From: Syngnathus acus
Lineage: Eukaryota > Chordata > Actinopteri > Syngnathiformes > Syngnathidae
DNA: 64,000 bases
Direction of reading: 5' to 3'
NCBI RefSeq assembly: GCF_901709675.1
Contig: NC_051094.1
Location: forward strand, 11,650,501-11,714,500
Shown: piece by piece, positions 13,901 through 27,500 of the stretch
Position numbering within the stretch: the first letter of the stretch is position 1
Layout of the letters: each line of letters opens with the position of its first letter
Translations under genes and position numbers: made by a program
The notes under the pieces: model-generated
Told to the model about the DNA's origin: nothing
Databases searched by the model: none
The model's input: only the letters and a program-made list of their open reading frames with translations

Positions 13901-16210
13901 TCATGTAAGGTTGTTCATGTTTACCTGAGACTGACGGAGTTGCACCAGCTGGAGAACATCTCTTTTCAGGCGGTAGTCTTTTGCTCGAGCGTCGGTGAAG
14001 ACATAAATGAAGGATCCAGGAAGAGAAACCTCCAAGGCTTTCTTAATGGCTCCAACACTCATCTCAGGGCAGTCACCACCACCCTGTGTAGGTTGGAGTC
14101 ACAATCATGTGTTTCTTCAAATACCACTGGACCTGATTACTTATTCAGATTTGTTCTATACAATTTCAAGTCAGGGCATAATTAATACAAATTTCAATTG
14201 CTGAATCTGTGTAGAAATTATACTACTACGGCCATCAGATTTTGGTTTCTATCCAAATTACAAATTACAGAAGATTCTCCCTTGAAATTGACATTCCTGA
14301 GTTACCCAGTTTCCAATCTTCAGGGATTAAACTACTGTTTGCACTGCCTTATATTGACCCTATTCCAACAAAGTCCACATACACTCACATAAAGCCTGAG
14401 ATAATATTGTGGTGTATTAATGGTGCAATAATCGCTCCATGCGTTCTGTTCCCACCTGAACAAACAGCTCTTGTAGATCCTTCTGGAACTTTGTAGGGTC
14501 AGTGGTGATGGACACTGGACCAATGTCTGCATGGATGAAAAGGTAGACCATCAAGTTTCTGTATACCCAACAGAAATGCAGTTTGGGGGGAAAGTAAAGC
14601 TGTTTTCTCATTTGCAGCTACGACGAACTGACTCTTTAAGAATTGCTGTTGTTATTGATCCCAAAGGTGCTTGATGTGGTTCCTTGAAAACAGCCAAGTA
14701 TAGACCTTGCTCCTCAAAAGAGATTTGATTTGATACAGTTTTCAAGACATGAAGTGCGAAGCAACTCGAGGACGGTTTGATTTGAAAATAGAACGAATCA
14801 ATTCAGTTGGAGTCAGTGATATGTCTGGAGCACCCACCATCATCATGCTCAACGTGATCACCTCATTCAGCGCTGTGAGGTGGATGAGCCGACGCAGGAT
14901 CCATGTGGAGAAAAAAATCTGTTCCCCATGTCACCTTTCACTTTACATATGCCGCCTCCTCGCCACAGTAACCAGAGTCACTGTAACGCACAGTAGTGAT
15001 TCTTTGCACCTGCCTTATAGACGCTACTTCACCAATTTCATTGATTTTTTTTCTCAACAATAATTGTGTGTTCCTCATGATCACCCATAAAGGCCGAACA
15101 GCACAACAGCACAGCTACCACAGCTTCTTAACAATCCTGAATCTTTAGAAAGGTCACATTCACCAATACAAAATGTGTGAGGAGGTATACCACCTGAACT
15201 TTCCCCTCTCCCCCTACCACTACCAACTCATGCTGGGTGCACTGAGGGGCTGAGAGTTTTCTCTGGAGGATGGTGGAGGGTGATTGGGGCAATTACACAC
15301 AGGCAGACAGCATATGCTTCTCATCAGGGCTGTACACCCTCCCCCATTAGAGGACTAGTTATTTTCAAGCCCCAGCATTTCCACAGGGAAGGAGCAATCA
15401 CAGCCTTACCTGCCCCAACTATCGGTTCAGTTTGAATTCTTAACTGGTCTGTTGTCAAGCATTACCCACAGAAAGTAATATTTGATCGCTTACGTATGCA
15501 ACAGCTATTTTTGCCATTTACATCAGTGTGAGTGGCAGTTTTGAGTAAAACCACATTATTCAAATTTCATTATTCATTATTATTGATATTGTAACAATTT
15601 GAACGATTGAAATAAAATGATAATAGCATATTGCTATGATGGAGATGTTTTTACTGGCACTGTCTGAGGTGTTTCAAATATGTGGTTATTATATTAAAAG
15701 GTAAAATACCACATATAACCACAATATTGCACTTTTCCGTCCATGCGATCCAAATTTATGGCGTCTATCAGTTTAACTTGCTGTTGTTTCGTGTATGTAA
15801 CCCCAAAACATATAAGTTAGATAAAAAGAAGTAGGCTGTATTTTACATATTTATTCATGCAAAAAAGTATTTTATATTTTACATATTTATTTATGCAAAC
15901 AGATACTAACAAATAATTTACTAAAACGTGCATTTAATCCAAATGACAGTATACCTGGATCATGGAACGGAACCAGAACAAAGTTTTTGATGGGTCTGGT
16001 CCTTCGGTTGAGGGTCTTTTCCAGGATCCGCGAGGCGCCATCGATCACCTGCTTAAGGTCGTCGTACATGGATCCGGTCACATCGAACACAAAGGCCAGG
16101 GTCGAGGCGCTGTCATCCGACCCGTCGCCTTCCTCCAAAGCCGGGGATGCGAGGAGCCTGTGCACGCTGCATAGCACCAGGACCAGGCAAGTTATCAAGA
16201 CACACTTCAT
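1937..16210 (-). CDS. hmcn2: Hemicentin (hemicentin-2 by synteny), N-terminal part
   Basis: Hemicentins are giant secreted matrix proteins that organise basement-membrane and tissue linkages. Visible coding exons, 5' to 3' on the minus strand: 16210-15955, 14526-14456, 14083-13925, 13286-13164, 10057-9886, 9798-9692, 9624-9504, 9419-9156, 9046-8902, 8539-8418, 7456-7184, 6845-6704, 6426-6299, 5329-5216, 5143-4985, 4915-4721, 4266-4171, 4071-3944, 3864-3720, 3394-3282, 2322-2163, 2096-1937. They total 3353 bases (1117 codons plus 2 bases) and the phase closes at every junction. The start is the first Met of a hydrophobic signal peptide ([14 protein letters not shown]). A VWA domain with MIDAS-type DVTGSMYDD follows from about residue 38, then a hemicentin-specific segment, then Ig domains. 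The first Ig is split, the second sits on one exon, and the third onward are each split over two exons. The gene continues beyond the left edge; the human protein is about 5000 residues. Sequence alone fits HMCN1 or HMCN2. The neighbour ncs1 on the same strand and ier5l nearby favour HMCN2. Confidence 0.92.
2780..2870. repeat. Interspersed repeat fragment (percomorph LINE/SINE-like)
   Basis: The stretch reads like the widespread fish repeat containing CCATCC...TTCTATA...GCTTATCCTGTTCA. It lies in an hmcn2 intron. Related pieces occur at about 21855-21960, 32160-32350 and 41355-41455. Confidence 0.45.
7457..8417. other. hmcn2 intron, AT-rich, no exon seen
   Basis: This intron between the Ig1 and Ig2 exons contains an ATA/AAT-rich stretch near 7725-7775 and no recognisable coding segment. 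The flanking exon phases agree (G|AA), so nothing is missing here. Confidence 0.6.
9156..10057 (-). other. hmcn2: hmcn2 exons 5-8: segment between VWA and Ig domains
   Basis: Four exons (172, 107, 121 and 264 bases) encode about 221 residues, from [20 protein letters not shown] through the conserved [16 protein letters not shown] and [15 protein letters not shown]. This is the beta-rich region that follows the VWA domain in all hemicentins. The order and exon phases agree with that family architecture. Confidence 0.85.
10058..13163. other. hmcn2 intron 4, no gene seen
   Basis: This 3.1 kb intron separates the VWA exons from the next segment. The phase is 0 on both sides, so no exon is missing. 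A short minus-strand open frame at 10694-10882 follows an acceptor-like CTTACAG, but its sequence does not resemble hemicentin and inserting it is not needed. Confidence 0.7.
13164..16210 (-). other. hmcn2: hmcn2 exons 1-4: signal peptide and VWA domain
   Basis: Four exons (256, 71, 159 and 123 bases) encode residues 1-203. Features seen are the signal peptide, the metal-site motif DVTGSMYDD with its first Asp at residue 43, VPFHDP at the exon 1 end, [14 protein letters not shown] in exon 3 and [13 protein letters not shown] in exon 4. These match the hemicentin VWA (vWA-N) domain in order and spacing. Intron 1 (14527-15954) and the other introns here show no further exon. Confidence 0.9.
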
Positions 16211-16520
16211 CTTTTTGTATTCTACTGCATCCGTCTGCAGGAATGAGACGCGTCAGCAGGTAAAAATGTTGTTTAAAGTTAAAAAAAAAAAAAAAGAAAT
16301 GAGCAGGCGTATAAAAGAGCAGGCGTGACTATTTTAAATCGGCAATACACTTGAGTAGAAAATGCCTCCAAATGCGATGTGAAATAGGTCCAGAGGAGCA
16401 CATCCGTGCGTAAAGTTTGGAGCTAAATGTGGAGAGGCTCACTTGTGCGGCACCCCTGGAAAGCGTGTGCTCTACGCTCCAAACGGGGGCGGGGATAGGT
16501 ATTAAAAAGTTCCTGCAGAG
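16211..16520 (-). promoter_or_regulatory. hmcn2: hmcn2 5' region with GC box
   Basis: This is directly upstream of the hmcn2 start codon. It contains an A-rich tract (T-run on the coding strand) at 16279-16295 and a GC box core GGGGCGGGG at about 16486-16494. No TATA box is evident. The promoter role is inferred from position. Confidence 0.35.
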
Positions 16521-18583
16521 ACCCAACCTGACTTGGATGCAGGAGTGCGTGTAACTTGACCCCGCCGTTGCAGCCTTTAACCCGATTCAACATGCCCCTT
16601 CGATCCATTTTGCGTTTAGAAAGGGTAGATTATATGCGTACATAAGCACCACAAGGACGATGTTTAAACATTGTCACGTCTAGTTTTTATTGACATGTTT
16701 TTTTATTCAGTTGGTTGAATGTAAATTAACACAGCAGAAGCTTGACATTCCAAAGGATGGCAAACTAACCTGATAATAAGAAATGTGGGCAAAGGTTTCA
16801 GTTTTCATTAACGCTGACAGTTGCAGCAATGTTTCTGACACCAAAAGAATAAACCTATTTATTTAGTTAGAAGTGCTTTAGTATTTAAAAGTCAGAAAAA
16901 GCAAGGGGAGAAAAGAACGCAACCACACCAAACAGCACTTGGAAAAAAAACATTATTTATTCAAACACAACATTGACGGTGTCTCAAACATTTAATCTGT
17001 TTCTATAACAACTGAAACAAAATGTGCTAATGTAGTGAAATGTAAAAGACTTAAGAAATAATACTAGAACACACAGCCATTTAAATGCATTTTATTATGT
17101 GCTCTCTTACTGATCAATGACAGGTAAATGGCATTTGTCATTCAGTAAATTATTATTTGCATAAGGCATAACATCAGTGACAGTGCTTAAATGTGACCGC
17201 TTCAACAACAAAACAAAAAAAATTGGTAGAAGGCATGATTGCATGCTCTGGTTTCACACATCAGGACAACTATTAAGTGGACAATAGTAGCCGCAGAGCT
17301 CGCAAAAGCTTTACAATCAGAACTGGTGTTTGTGTCTGTCGCTGTCTGCTGAATGCGAATGAAGGTAATACGCTCAATTTAAATTTAAGCCTTGAGCTTA
17401 GGCGTTGATGCTCGGCCATTGCACTGCGGACACTAGACACTCAAGCTCAGTGGGAAGTGAAAACACAAAAGGATTCACAGGCTGCAAATATAGTAAAACA
17501 ATCCTTAGAAACTTGCCTTTCCTTCAACACTGTTCCACAAATAAAAATTCAGTTCTCTCGGGAAAGAAAACTCAGCGTGAGAACAAAAAAATCCCACAAT
17601 TGTAGTGAAAAACGCAGTGCAAAACATTTCAACATATATGATAAAAATAAAACTTCATTCCAGTTTTAAAAGGTGAAAACTCCTGAATACAGCAAAGCAG
17701 GAACTAAATTGCCATAATACTATATTTACATATTACAATACACTGCTTTGTAACTTACCAAGTAAATTAGTGCTCACTCTATCACCATGCAAGACACTTT
17801 TCCATGTTAAACTCGAGAGTCCATGATGACAGCACAGCGTCCACTTGTGAAAAGTCTGGCAAAAACCTCCAAAGGAATTCAGCTCCTGGGACTTTGGCAG
17901 GGAAAGAAGACGGCTGCGACGTTTGCACAGATGCACACAGTAGCAGCAGAACAAATGTTGAAATGACGGTGGGTTTTGCTGCCAGGTTTGAATGGCATCG
18001 CAAAATGTGCCCACAATCCCTGATGGGAACCTATACAATTGTCTCAGATTGTCAAATCCTCATCCTGGACGGATCGCTAGGAGACCGCGATGCACTCGTT
18101 TGATGGTGCTGGATGCGTGTGATTCCAATGCTAAATTGAATCCGTCGAGCGAAGTGAGGCGAGAGATGGCCATTTGAAATAAACATGTCTATGCTCAGAC
18201 CATGCAGGATAATCACTTCAATGGTGCGTTCAAAATATGCATTCACAAGATCACTTCACAGCTGACAAAACGCTGAGCACGATGTCAGCAACAATTGGCA
18301 GAGGCTGGTGGATTACATGAGGCGGCGAAAGAGGCTCTTCGCTCGGCACTGAAAGACCATTTGATTGCCAGCAAACAAGTGGGTCGCCTGAATAATTCAT
18401 AAGAACAAACTGAGAACAGAAAGCAGCTGCTTTGCTTTGGATTCAGGCCAGTCGCTGATTTTTGTTTCGTTTCTTTTATTGGCTCAGATGACATAAGGAT
18501 GGCATAATATTGGATGGTCCGAACTTCCCCTTGGCTAAGTGTGCATGTGGCTTGCACATGAATACTTCACTCACCTTACATTG
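16521..18583 (-). other. Intergenic and ncs1 3' UTR region
   Basis: No coding exon is seen between the hmcn2 5' end and the ncs1 stop codon. On the minus strand AATAAA-type signals lie at about 18476-18481 and near 17088-17094 and 16954; any could end the ncs1 message. NCS1 3' UTRs are long in other vertebrates, so a distal site is plausible. Confidence 0.4.
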
Positions 18584-21500
18584 TTAGACTAGACCATCAT
18601 AGAGAGAGAGTGCTTGCACAATAGAGGGGTCGGCCTTGGAGCCCTCCTGAAACTCCTGCAGAGTCAGTTTCCCGTCTGCATTCTGGAAAAGGAACATGAG
18701 ACACAGACGCCATCACCACAATATTACCAGCAGGGGGCTAACAAGGCCCCAGAGTGCACAGCACTTTGGCGCTTTTCGCTGCTATTGGAATTATGCTGGC
18801 TCAGTAGGCTTGGACTTTAGCCAGTTTGTGACACAAATCGCCAAGTGCTGCTCGGACACACCCATGCAGAGCTCATCTCATCATTCACAGAAGACAAATA
18901 GATTTCCTGAGCTTAGAGAGTGGCCACTGGCACTGAGGGCCAGTGTGGAAGGAGACTACCACAAAATGTTGACAGTATGAATGACACAATGATAGATACA
19001 GCTTGTACTTGTAGATTTAACAGTGCCAATCTCAATTCCGTGGAGGTAGCCGCTACGCTCTTTTTAATGGTAAACAATACACACAATCTGCTCTTGTACT
19101 CAATGCACATCAAGTCTGTAGAAGCAGTATAGAAACACTAACCTTGTCCATCATTGCAAAAATACGGTCAACTCGTTTTTCTGGTGTGTTTTCTTCTTCT
19201 GGCAGCTCTACGGTGTTTCCCTGAAATACCAACTCATTAGCATTTTAAAAACAAGTAGGTGAATCTTTCAAACAGCCCAAAGAGATTGTATATAAGAAAA
19301 ACACCAAACCTAATAGAAAAGCCATTACTGTGTGTATTTATTGCTTTTTCTTTGGCTTTTTGCCCTTCTTTTCCAGGACTTAACCACTGAAGCACTTCCT
19401 GTAAGGAGTTTGTATACGCTCCACCCCTTTTTTCCAGGTGCTTCAGTTTCCTCCCCCATTTAAAAAGCACCACGTTTGGCTAATTGAATATTAAACTATT
19501 ACTAATATTAACTTACCACCATCTGATAAATGGCATCGACTATGTTTAGCATCTCATCACGAGTGATGTAGCCATCATTGTCCAAGTCATATAGCTTGAA
19601 AGCCCCTGAAAAGAGAAATCAAGTATTAAAGTGAGCAAAGGCATTTAGTGAGCAAATGCCATCATTCAAAAGTGACCTTGATAAATTCAACTAACAAAAA
19701 AGCACATTAGCCATAGTTCAAAGGATTTTTGAAAAATGGCTTCAATAGTTAAACAAAACTCAAAACAGAAGCAATTTAAAATGCAAATCAACCAGTGACA
19801 CCCAATTTTGAATCCTCTAATATAAATGTCAACAATAGTGAGAGAGGGTACATCTTACATCTAAGTTTCTCATCCAGAGTCCCGCGAGAAGTGACAGACA
19901 ACGCCTGGATGAACTCTGAGAACTCAATGCGTCCATCCTAGAAAATGGCACAAGTGAGAAATAAAGATGGAAGACTTTTAGTTGACATTTACACTTCTTC
20001 AGCGATGTCCTTGCAGCATGCTGCACAAAACAGGGCCAGACATTTATTCCAAGTTTGTTGCTATTTTTGCCCAGTATCTAGCTCTCTCTAGAGGCAGAAA
20101 TATGACACTTCTGGTCATTAGTTAGATGGATGCCAATGGCTTCCGAGTCTAAAAACTTATACTCCACAGACACATGACTGAGTAGAAAGTAATCCTTTCA
20201 GGCTTTTCAATATGATGCCTTTATCATACCTGACGTATTTTTCCCTGAGCTATGACAGCTCATAATCTATGCAGATAGTATGTATGCTTTGTATTGTGCA
20301 TCATTACACTCTGGGTTGGACAGGACGGTCATGTTCTGTGGATTCAGGCTGAGTCATCACTCAGTCGCACTGTGTGATGAATGCAACAGCGACCATCTGA
20401 TATAAAGTGGCTTCCTGTTGGTGCTGCATTCAGCCTCACTTCCTGACTAGATGCATTTTAGCTGTGTGCTCGAGATCACACTATTCCTATTGTTGCAAAG
20501 TCATGATCCACTTTTATAAATGAATGATAAAGAACACAAGCCTCTGAAAACACAGGTATGTTTTCAAACACTGATGAGTATGATGCTTTACTAGCTGTCC
20601 GCACCCCACCCAAAATTAGTCCGTGACCTACTTTGGGGTTACCACTTATGACAATCAATGCTCGACATGGCCAGTGAACGACTGTAGACTCGGAAAACTA
20701 TCACAAGCAGACATTTTCATTGCATAAGTCATAAAAACTGTTGAGATCTTCAACCACAGTGTGCCTGATGCGAGTGAAGGTCATAGATAAACATCAGCCA
20801 AAGGGGGACTGCCTCATCTTAAAGACACACAGCATCTTAAAGAAAATCTTCTTTGGCATAAACGGGTTACAAACATGTGTCCCTGTAACCTGTGACTCAA
20901 ATAAGCTGCTAATGAGCAGTTAATTTTCCCCTAATTGAGTCTTCAGGATGATTGCAAACAGGATATGGAGTGTAAATGCATTCAAAATTCTCCCATTCAA
21001 ATTATTTTGAACAACCACGGGAAAAGGTGACGTCTACACTACAGAGGCCTGTAGCGACTAGATATCTGTTGCTAGCTACTGTCTTCCAATAAAAATATTT
21101 TCTATATATTTCTGAATAAATCGACAAGAGACTGGACAACCCAACCCATATTTTGTGCTACGATTGAAAATATAGATGACAAACCTTATTTTCGTCAAAC
21201 ACGTTGAAAACAAACGAGGCAAACTTTGTGGGATCTCCAAAAGGAAAGAACTGCTTATATATCTTCTGAAAGCCCACAGAATCAAGCTGTCCACTGGGGC
21301 AGTCTTTAATGAAGCCTTTGTACCTGTCAGGAAAACACACAGATGTAGGGAAAAAACGGAAGCAATTGACATAAAGGTAAAAAACGCAAGAGTAGAGTTA
21401 TCATGCTAAAGAGCTTACGTCTGCAATGGACATGTAGTCAGGATACATCTGATAAAACAGGTGAAATGCAAAGCTCTCATCTCTCAAATCGCCCCAATCC

Positions 21501-24500
21501 AATAGCAAGACCAGAGTGGTTTGAATCTAGTGACTTTATGTATAAAAAGATAGAAGCAATTCATAAGCAATTTCAAAGCCGTCACTCAAAGGTGGGAGGC
21601 TTTTTTGTACAGCTCAATCAAGTACGTATCAAGGCAGCCACACTGAACACTAATAATTTCATTACGGCACGCAAAAGAGTGTTTATGCCAGCAGAGACCA
21701 ACTTTTTTTTTCAAACCATAGGAGACATCAAAAGGTGAGGCCATTCAAAGGCTCTGCAAAGTGCATGACGTCAACTATCTTTCTGACTTACTTATTTGTG
21801 AGCTTTTGTAAATGTCCATTACTTTTCAATTGAATTCTGTATGGCTCTGTTTTTAGAGACTCCCATCCATTTTGTATCCAATTCTTGGTTGCGTGGCGTT
21901 TGGTCAATCACAAGGCACATGCACATATAGACAGACGGCCTTTCACATTCACAGCGTCATTGAACTGAACGTGCACTGCCAGTAAAGAAGTAAGGCACAA
22001 CACCATCAGTGACTTTTTCACAACATGCAAAAAATTCCAGGTGTCTTGAATTTTCAGTGAAAATACACTAAGTGTTCAAAATTGCAGCAGCCTCTTATAA
22101 CACTGAATCAAACCAATCGGTTTGGGGAGCCCTGTACGGTTCTGACAAATGAGCCATTGGTGCCCCCACCCACACTTGTAACTTTGTGTTTTCAAGCAAC
22201 CCTGAGTTGGACAGAGAAACACAACGACCATAGAGATGAAAAAAAGTGTTTTTTCATTCATGGCGGCAGGACCACAATCATTATGCCACTATTATTGGTC
22301 AGATGAGGGGATCAGTGCATGTGGCGCATGCAGCAGACAATCTAACCTTATACTAAAAAAAAAAAAAAAAATCGTAATTACATTAAAATCACTTTCCCAC
22401 AGAATAACAAAAAGAAATGTCAGGATAATAACACCACTCACGCAAGTTAGAAAATGCTTTTCAATAAGCCAGCATGGGTGGGGTGCTCTGATGAAGAGAA
22501 TAACTGCTGGCTCCAAACTTCTATTAAACTACTTTTAATCTACTCTGGAGCTGATGAAAGAAGCTCTTTCTAGTCAAGATGGTAGTGCTTTGATGCAGTG
22601 CTGCTACAGGTACAGAAAAAAAGAGGTAGAAAACATATCACATTTAAATTATTGGGAGAAAAATGGAGGGATGAAAGCATGGCTCACTATTATACAGCAT
22701 ATAACCAAAGTGGGATTCACAGTGCACTATGGATAATCTGTATCATCTTTCAGGGCCAAAGCAATTTATGGGAATTCCCCAGAAAGCTTTACCTGAAGGT
22801 TATTATATCTAGCAGGCAGGATAATGCATTCATTGACATAAACTCATGCTCACAGGCTGTTCTCCGGTTAGACATAACAATATAAAAAGAAGCATTTTAT
22901 AGTCATGGAAAAGAGTTTCTGGTCAATGAAATATGATACAGATACATATTGCACGGTGAATCCCAATTTGGTTGTATTATGTTGCATAATAGTGATCCAC
23001 GTTTTGTAAATAAATGAATTAATTGACATACATAAAAAAGGAACACACACAAAGTATGTAGACATTTTATCAATTGACAAATTGTTTAGGGCACAGGTGT
23101 CGAAAGGGCTCAACTCGCTTGACATAATAAACCACATCAAACATTTAAATGTTGAAAAACAAATGTTCTATTTTTTTATTTATCGGGTATGATTTTTATA
23201 CGGTGTTGTAATATTGCCACATACTACTCAAACTAGTAATCATAATATGAAATTAGTTTTAAGTTACTATGAACAAGTATTTGCATACATCACAATTTAA
23301 ATGTATCAAGTAGTACGCATTGTACGTTTTTTTACGCACCTTTCTTAATGCACAAAATATTGCAATATTCTAGTTTCGTTACACTGTAATAAAAGCCTTT
23401 AAAATTGCCTGTCGTGGTCATGGGTTATGCAGATAGATGTATATGCTGGATAGATTTTAATCTTCATTTTATTTTCTTTCAGACTAATTTTAGGAACATG
23501 TCTGCCCTCTGTTGGCAGTAATAAATAACAGCACCAGCAATCAATCAGGCTATCAGATATTGAAGTGATCGTATCTCACTTGCGGGACTGAGAAAGTGCA
23601 GCTTCGTAACTCCACAGTGTTCGCTAGAGGAGCTAAGGCTTCGTCTTTAAAGTTACTAATTTGGATGACTTTTCTACCTTGAAGCACGAGCTATTAAATA
23701 TACCTATTCGAAAAATACACGTTAACAATATTTTTGGTATAATTGGCTACTTTTCCTCCTGCATAATAACACTCGGGACCTCATGTTACTTTGTGGGTGT
23801 TGTCAGCGTTGCGACCTTCAGTTGGCGAGTTGGAGAGTCACTGTGTGCGCGAAAAGAATACTTGGTGTTTAAAAGTACGCCGTTTTTTTTGTGTGACCAA
23901 TACATCATAATGTTTGCTTGTTGTCAACATGCACGTGTGCCCAGTTTTTGATAGAACATTGATTTTCCATCCACTGAGTCCTGCGTGCGATCCTCACAAT
24001 AACTTTTGGCACTTTTAAACTCAGATTTATTGATACTCATAAATATTGTACTTACAATGTTAGATTTCTTACTTCTGTCACATTTGCACAAAACATCTAC
24101 TGCTAAAACTATGTATATTCTACTGCTTGATCTTTTTTATCATTGATGGCTGGAAAGCTTTATTGCTTTATGAAGCTCGATTTCTTCATCATTAGAATAA
24201 ATGGAAATGGGATGATCGCCTTCAAATCTTTCTACGGGAAATACGTCATGAGATGCTGCGCATTTAGTCCATCAAATACACTGTATGTCAGACGTATTCC
24301 AGCAATGTGTTCTTTCCATACAAATTAAATATGTTTAGGTTAATGTAAGTCAATGGTATGGTAACCAAGGGGTTTTAAATTTAGAAGCTCCCAATTTTGA
24401 AAAACTAGGACGTATATTTGATTTGCAAAATGTATGTTTGAAAATTTCTCTAGGGAAGGTAATTTAAAGTCTGTCACTTTTGTGAACTATGCATCACTGA

Positions 24501-27500
24501 GATAAGTTTTGAATCATCCATTATTGGCGAGATGCTCAGTCCTAAAATTTAGTCAAATACTGATCCTTTGAAAAGCTGCAATGTGGCTCAAAGGCAGAAG
24601 GAATCAATGGTATGCTGTAGATTTTTCTGAAATCATTTTAAAATTCAGTCGATAAAATATTTCACTTATTGGTAAGTGACTACTGTTTGTTTCACAACCA
24701 ATCACACCATCACTGAGGGGAGAACTGAAACCACGCTGGTTAGTCGAGTGTATCACTCCACCATCACTGACTTTCACCAAACACGTAATGAGGAATCCGA
24801 TGAAAGACGGTGTCAGCACAGTGTCAGCACAGTGTCAGCCAGTCCTCACAGCCTTAACCACAATCACCTTCACTTGTCAAGAACATGAGCACATATTAGA
24901 CATTTGACTTGGTGACAGATATAGAGCCTATGCTTGGGGTCGTGATGCACTTGCAGGGCCATAGCAGAAGTAAAACTGGGCACAAGACCATGATTAAGAA
25001 CTGAAAGGGAAAGTATTCCTTGCACTGGACCTCAGGTCACAGTGACATGTTGGTACTGATTTCAGGTAGGAATTCTAATTATTTTGTGGATATTACAAAG
25101 GGGAACTGATTTTCTGCAAAACACAAGCATTTTTCTAACCCTGCTAATTTTTGTGTCTGTGAATGTGCTCTAATTACAAGCCATCTGGCATTTCCCTTGG
25201 TGGAATTCCTTCTCATCCTTCACCCTCGGCAGTGTTGATTGCTGCTAATCTCCGAGTGACAATTCATGCAAACTTTGCCATGAAAAAATAGTGCGTAATG
25301 GTGGCCTAGCTTGCATCATAGGGAATTGGGGTTGCTTTTCTACCGCAATGCACTAAAGAATAAGGCCATTGCTAGAAGAAACAGAAACCTCCAATGCTCT
25401 ATCCTTTACTAGCCTTATGAAAAGTGAGTAGCTCTCAAAGGCTGGCCTCTTTTCACGCATGGTGAATTAGATTGTGAAATGAAAAAGACAAAAACAAAGC
25501 AGGAGAATTGAAGTGGGAACATTGGAGAATGATTGCTTTATTACAGTGCTCCTTTTTATCAGATGTGCTATTCTTTGTTTTTTCATCCTCCTCAACAATA
25601 GCCACGACCGCAGCATCCTTCATCAAACAAATGAGAGGACTGCGCTCATGCTTGAATCATCTTTGTAATGAAGGTGAATTGCTTGCTACCCCAGCGCCCC
25701 CGGGTGTCAGATAGTGCCTTCACAATTACATTTGGAAATTCACACCCTCACAGTAATAATCACTCTCACCACTGTTGTGTGACTTCTTCTGGTCTGGGGT
25801 GCCTCTTCTGCGTAAATATGTGTCATTTTGATCTATGCAAGTACTGTCAATGTTACATCACCGTGTGGGCTCTGATCTGAAAAAGGATGGGGGTACAGAT
25901 GGAAGGAATACTTCCCAGAAGCCTTGTGAAGTATCAGGTTTTGTGATGTTCAAATTCTTGAAAGTCAAATTTCTTTTTGCCATGGGCATTTTTCTCTTTT
26001 CAGACAGTCTTGGTCCAAATGGAGCAAAAAAGTAGTTGACACATTAGCGTTACCGGCAAGGCTTCAAAGTCATTCCTTTTTCAGAACAGAACAGGGTGGA
26101 ACAGTACTTCAAATAATAAAAAGTCTTTTGGCTCAGCCAAAGTATCAACCTGCAGTTTGATTGCATGGCATCATATATACAAGTCACACCTCAGAATTAA
26201 TTGCAGACAAACTATGACAAAATGTGTGACTTGTATCCTGAAAAATAATTGAAAAATGAAATCCCACACTTACCATTGTTGCACTTCTTTCTCTGTAACT
26301 GCAAGAGAAACAGAGTAGTGGCATTAGCTTATGGAGAAAACTCATAGCACCATTAAAGATCACCGTTTTGGACATTAAAACTGTGGCAACAATCACTCAA
26401 GTGAAAATAGCAAGAGTCTAGGTTAATTTGAGTGGATAGTTACTCCAATATTTCATGGTATCAAAAGGTTTCATGAAAGGATAATTTATCCAGGCTACTT
26501 AGGAGGAAACTAGTGCAAGTGAACCCTCAGGACCTGTCAAGAGGAGACATAAAGGCTGAGCAAAGAAGGGTCACTCAGCCACAGCGTTGACAAAGAGGAC
26601 AGTTTAAATGGCTTGATATGTTATCATTGCTGCACGGGCACTATCTTGCAGCTTTACATTGTCTTAAAATCTGTCCAGTTTAATTGGTGATTATTAAGCA
26701 ACACATAAAGCAACTCTGGTTGTAGTGCGTGCAAAGGAAAGGGCAACCAGAGCAGAAGAACGAAAGGTCCCAGAAAAATGTCAGTACAATTTCAGCATGT
26801 CTTTTTAACACCCTATGTTGCAGGGCATGTAATCTGAGCCATATTCAAGCTTAAAATTGTGTGATCTGTGATAGTTGCTCATATAAGGGCTATTACGCAG
26901 GAGGCCGGGTCGAGTAGCTTTCATCTGTACAACTCACCTAGAAAGGCTTCGTGTGCCCTTGGCATTGAATGTCACAGTCAATCTAACGCCCGTCAGCCAA
27001 GATAAACTTCCATTAAATTGCCAATGTAGTCATGAAATGGAAGTAGTTCAACATGGCTAAGCTTGACTTTAGAAATGTTATATAACTCAGTCAGAGCCAA
27101 TGCGCAATAATGTAATGCGTCCATGCAAGAAAACGCAGCGCCTACTCGGCCGGTTGGCCCTGGAGGGTCTGCTAAAACCCGTCCCGCTTGCACTATGTCA
27201 CTGTGAGCTTCTTCATAGCTCTGACAACACAGAAGAATCATCACGCTATTAGATAGGCCAAGCCTTCACCCTAGAGACATTTTAATAGAACCGCTGGTGT
27301 TTCCATGCGATGTTAGACTGAACACTAATTCTGACCGAATCTGGGATCTCTTGAAGCATTCTTCTACTCTTGTAAGCTTCTCAATGACTGTACAATGTCT
27401 TCATGTTCAGTTTAGAAAAATGTCTCTGCTTCTAAATCACACTCTTGACAGCGCTCACTGCCGGCCATGCCTTGGTTGTTTTTTTGTCAACACAAGCTAT

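Noticed and set aside
1937-16210. Calling the hemicentin gene hmcn1
   Set aside because: The N-terminal sequence fits both paralogues. The neighbours ncs1, crat and ier5l are those of HMCN2 in human, so hmcn2 is preferred.
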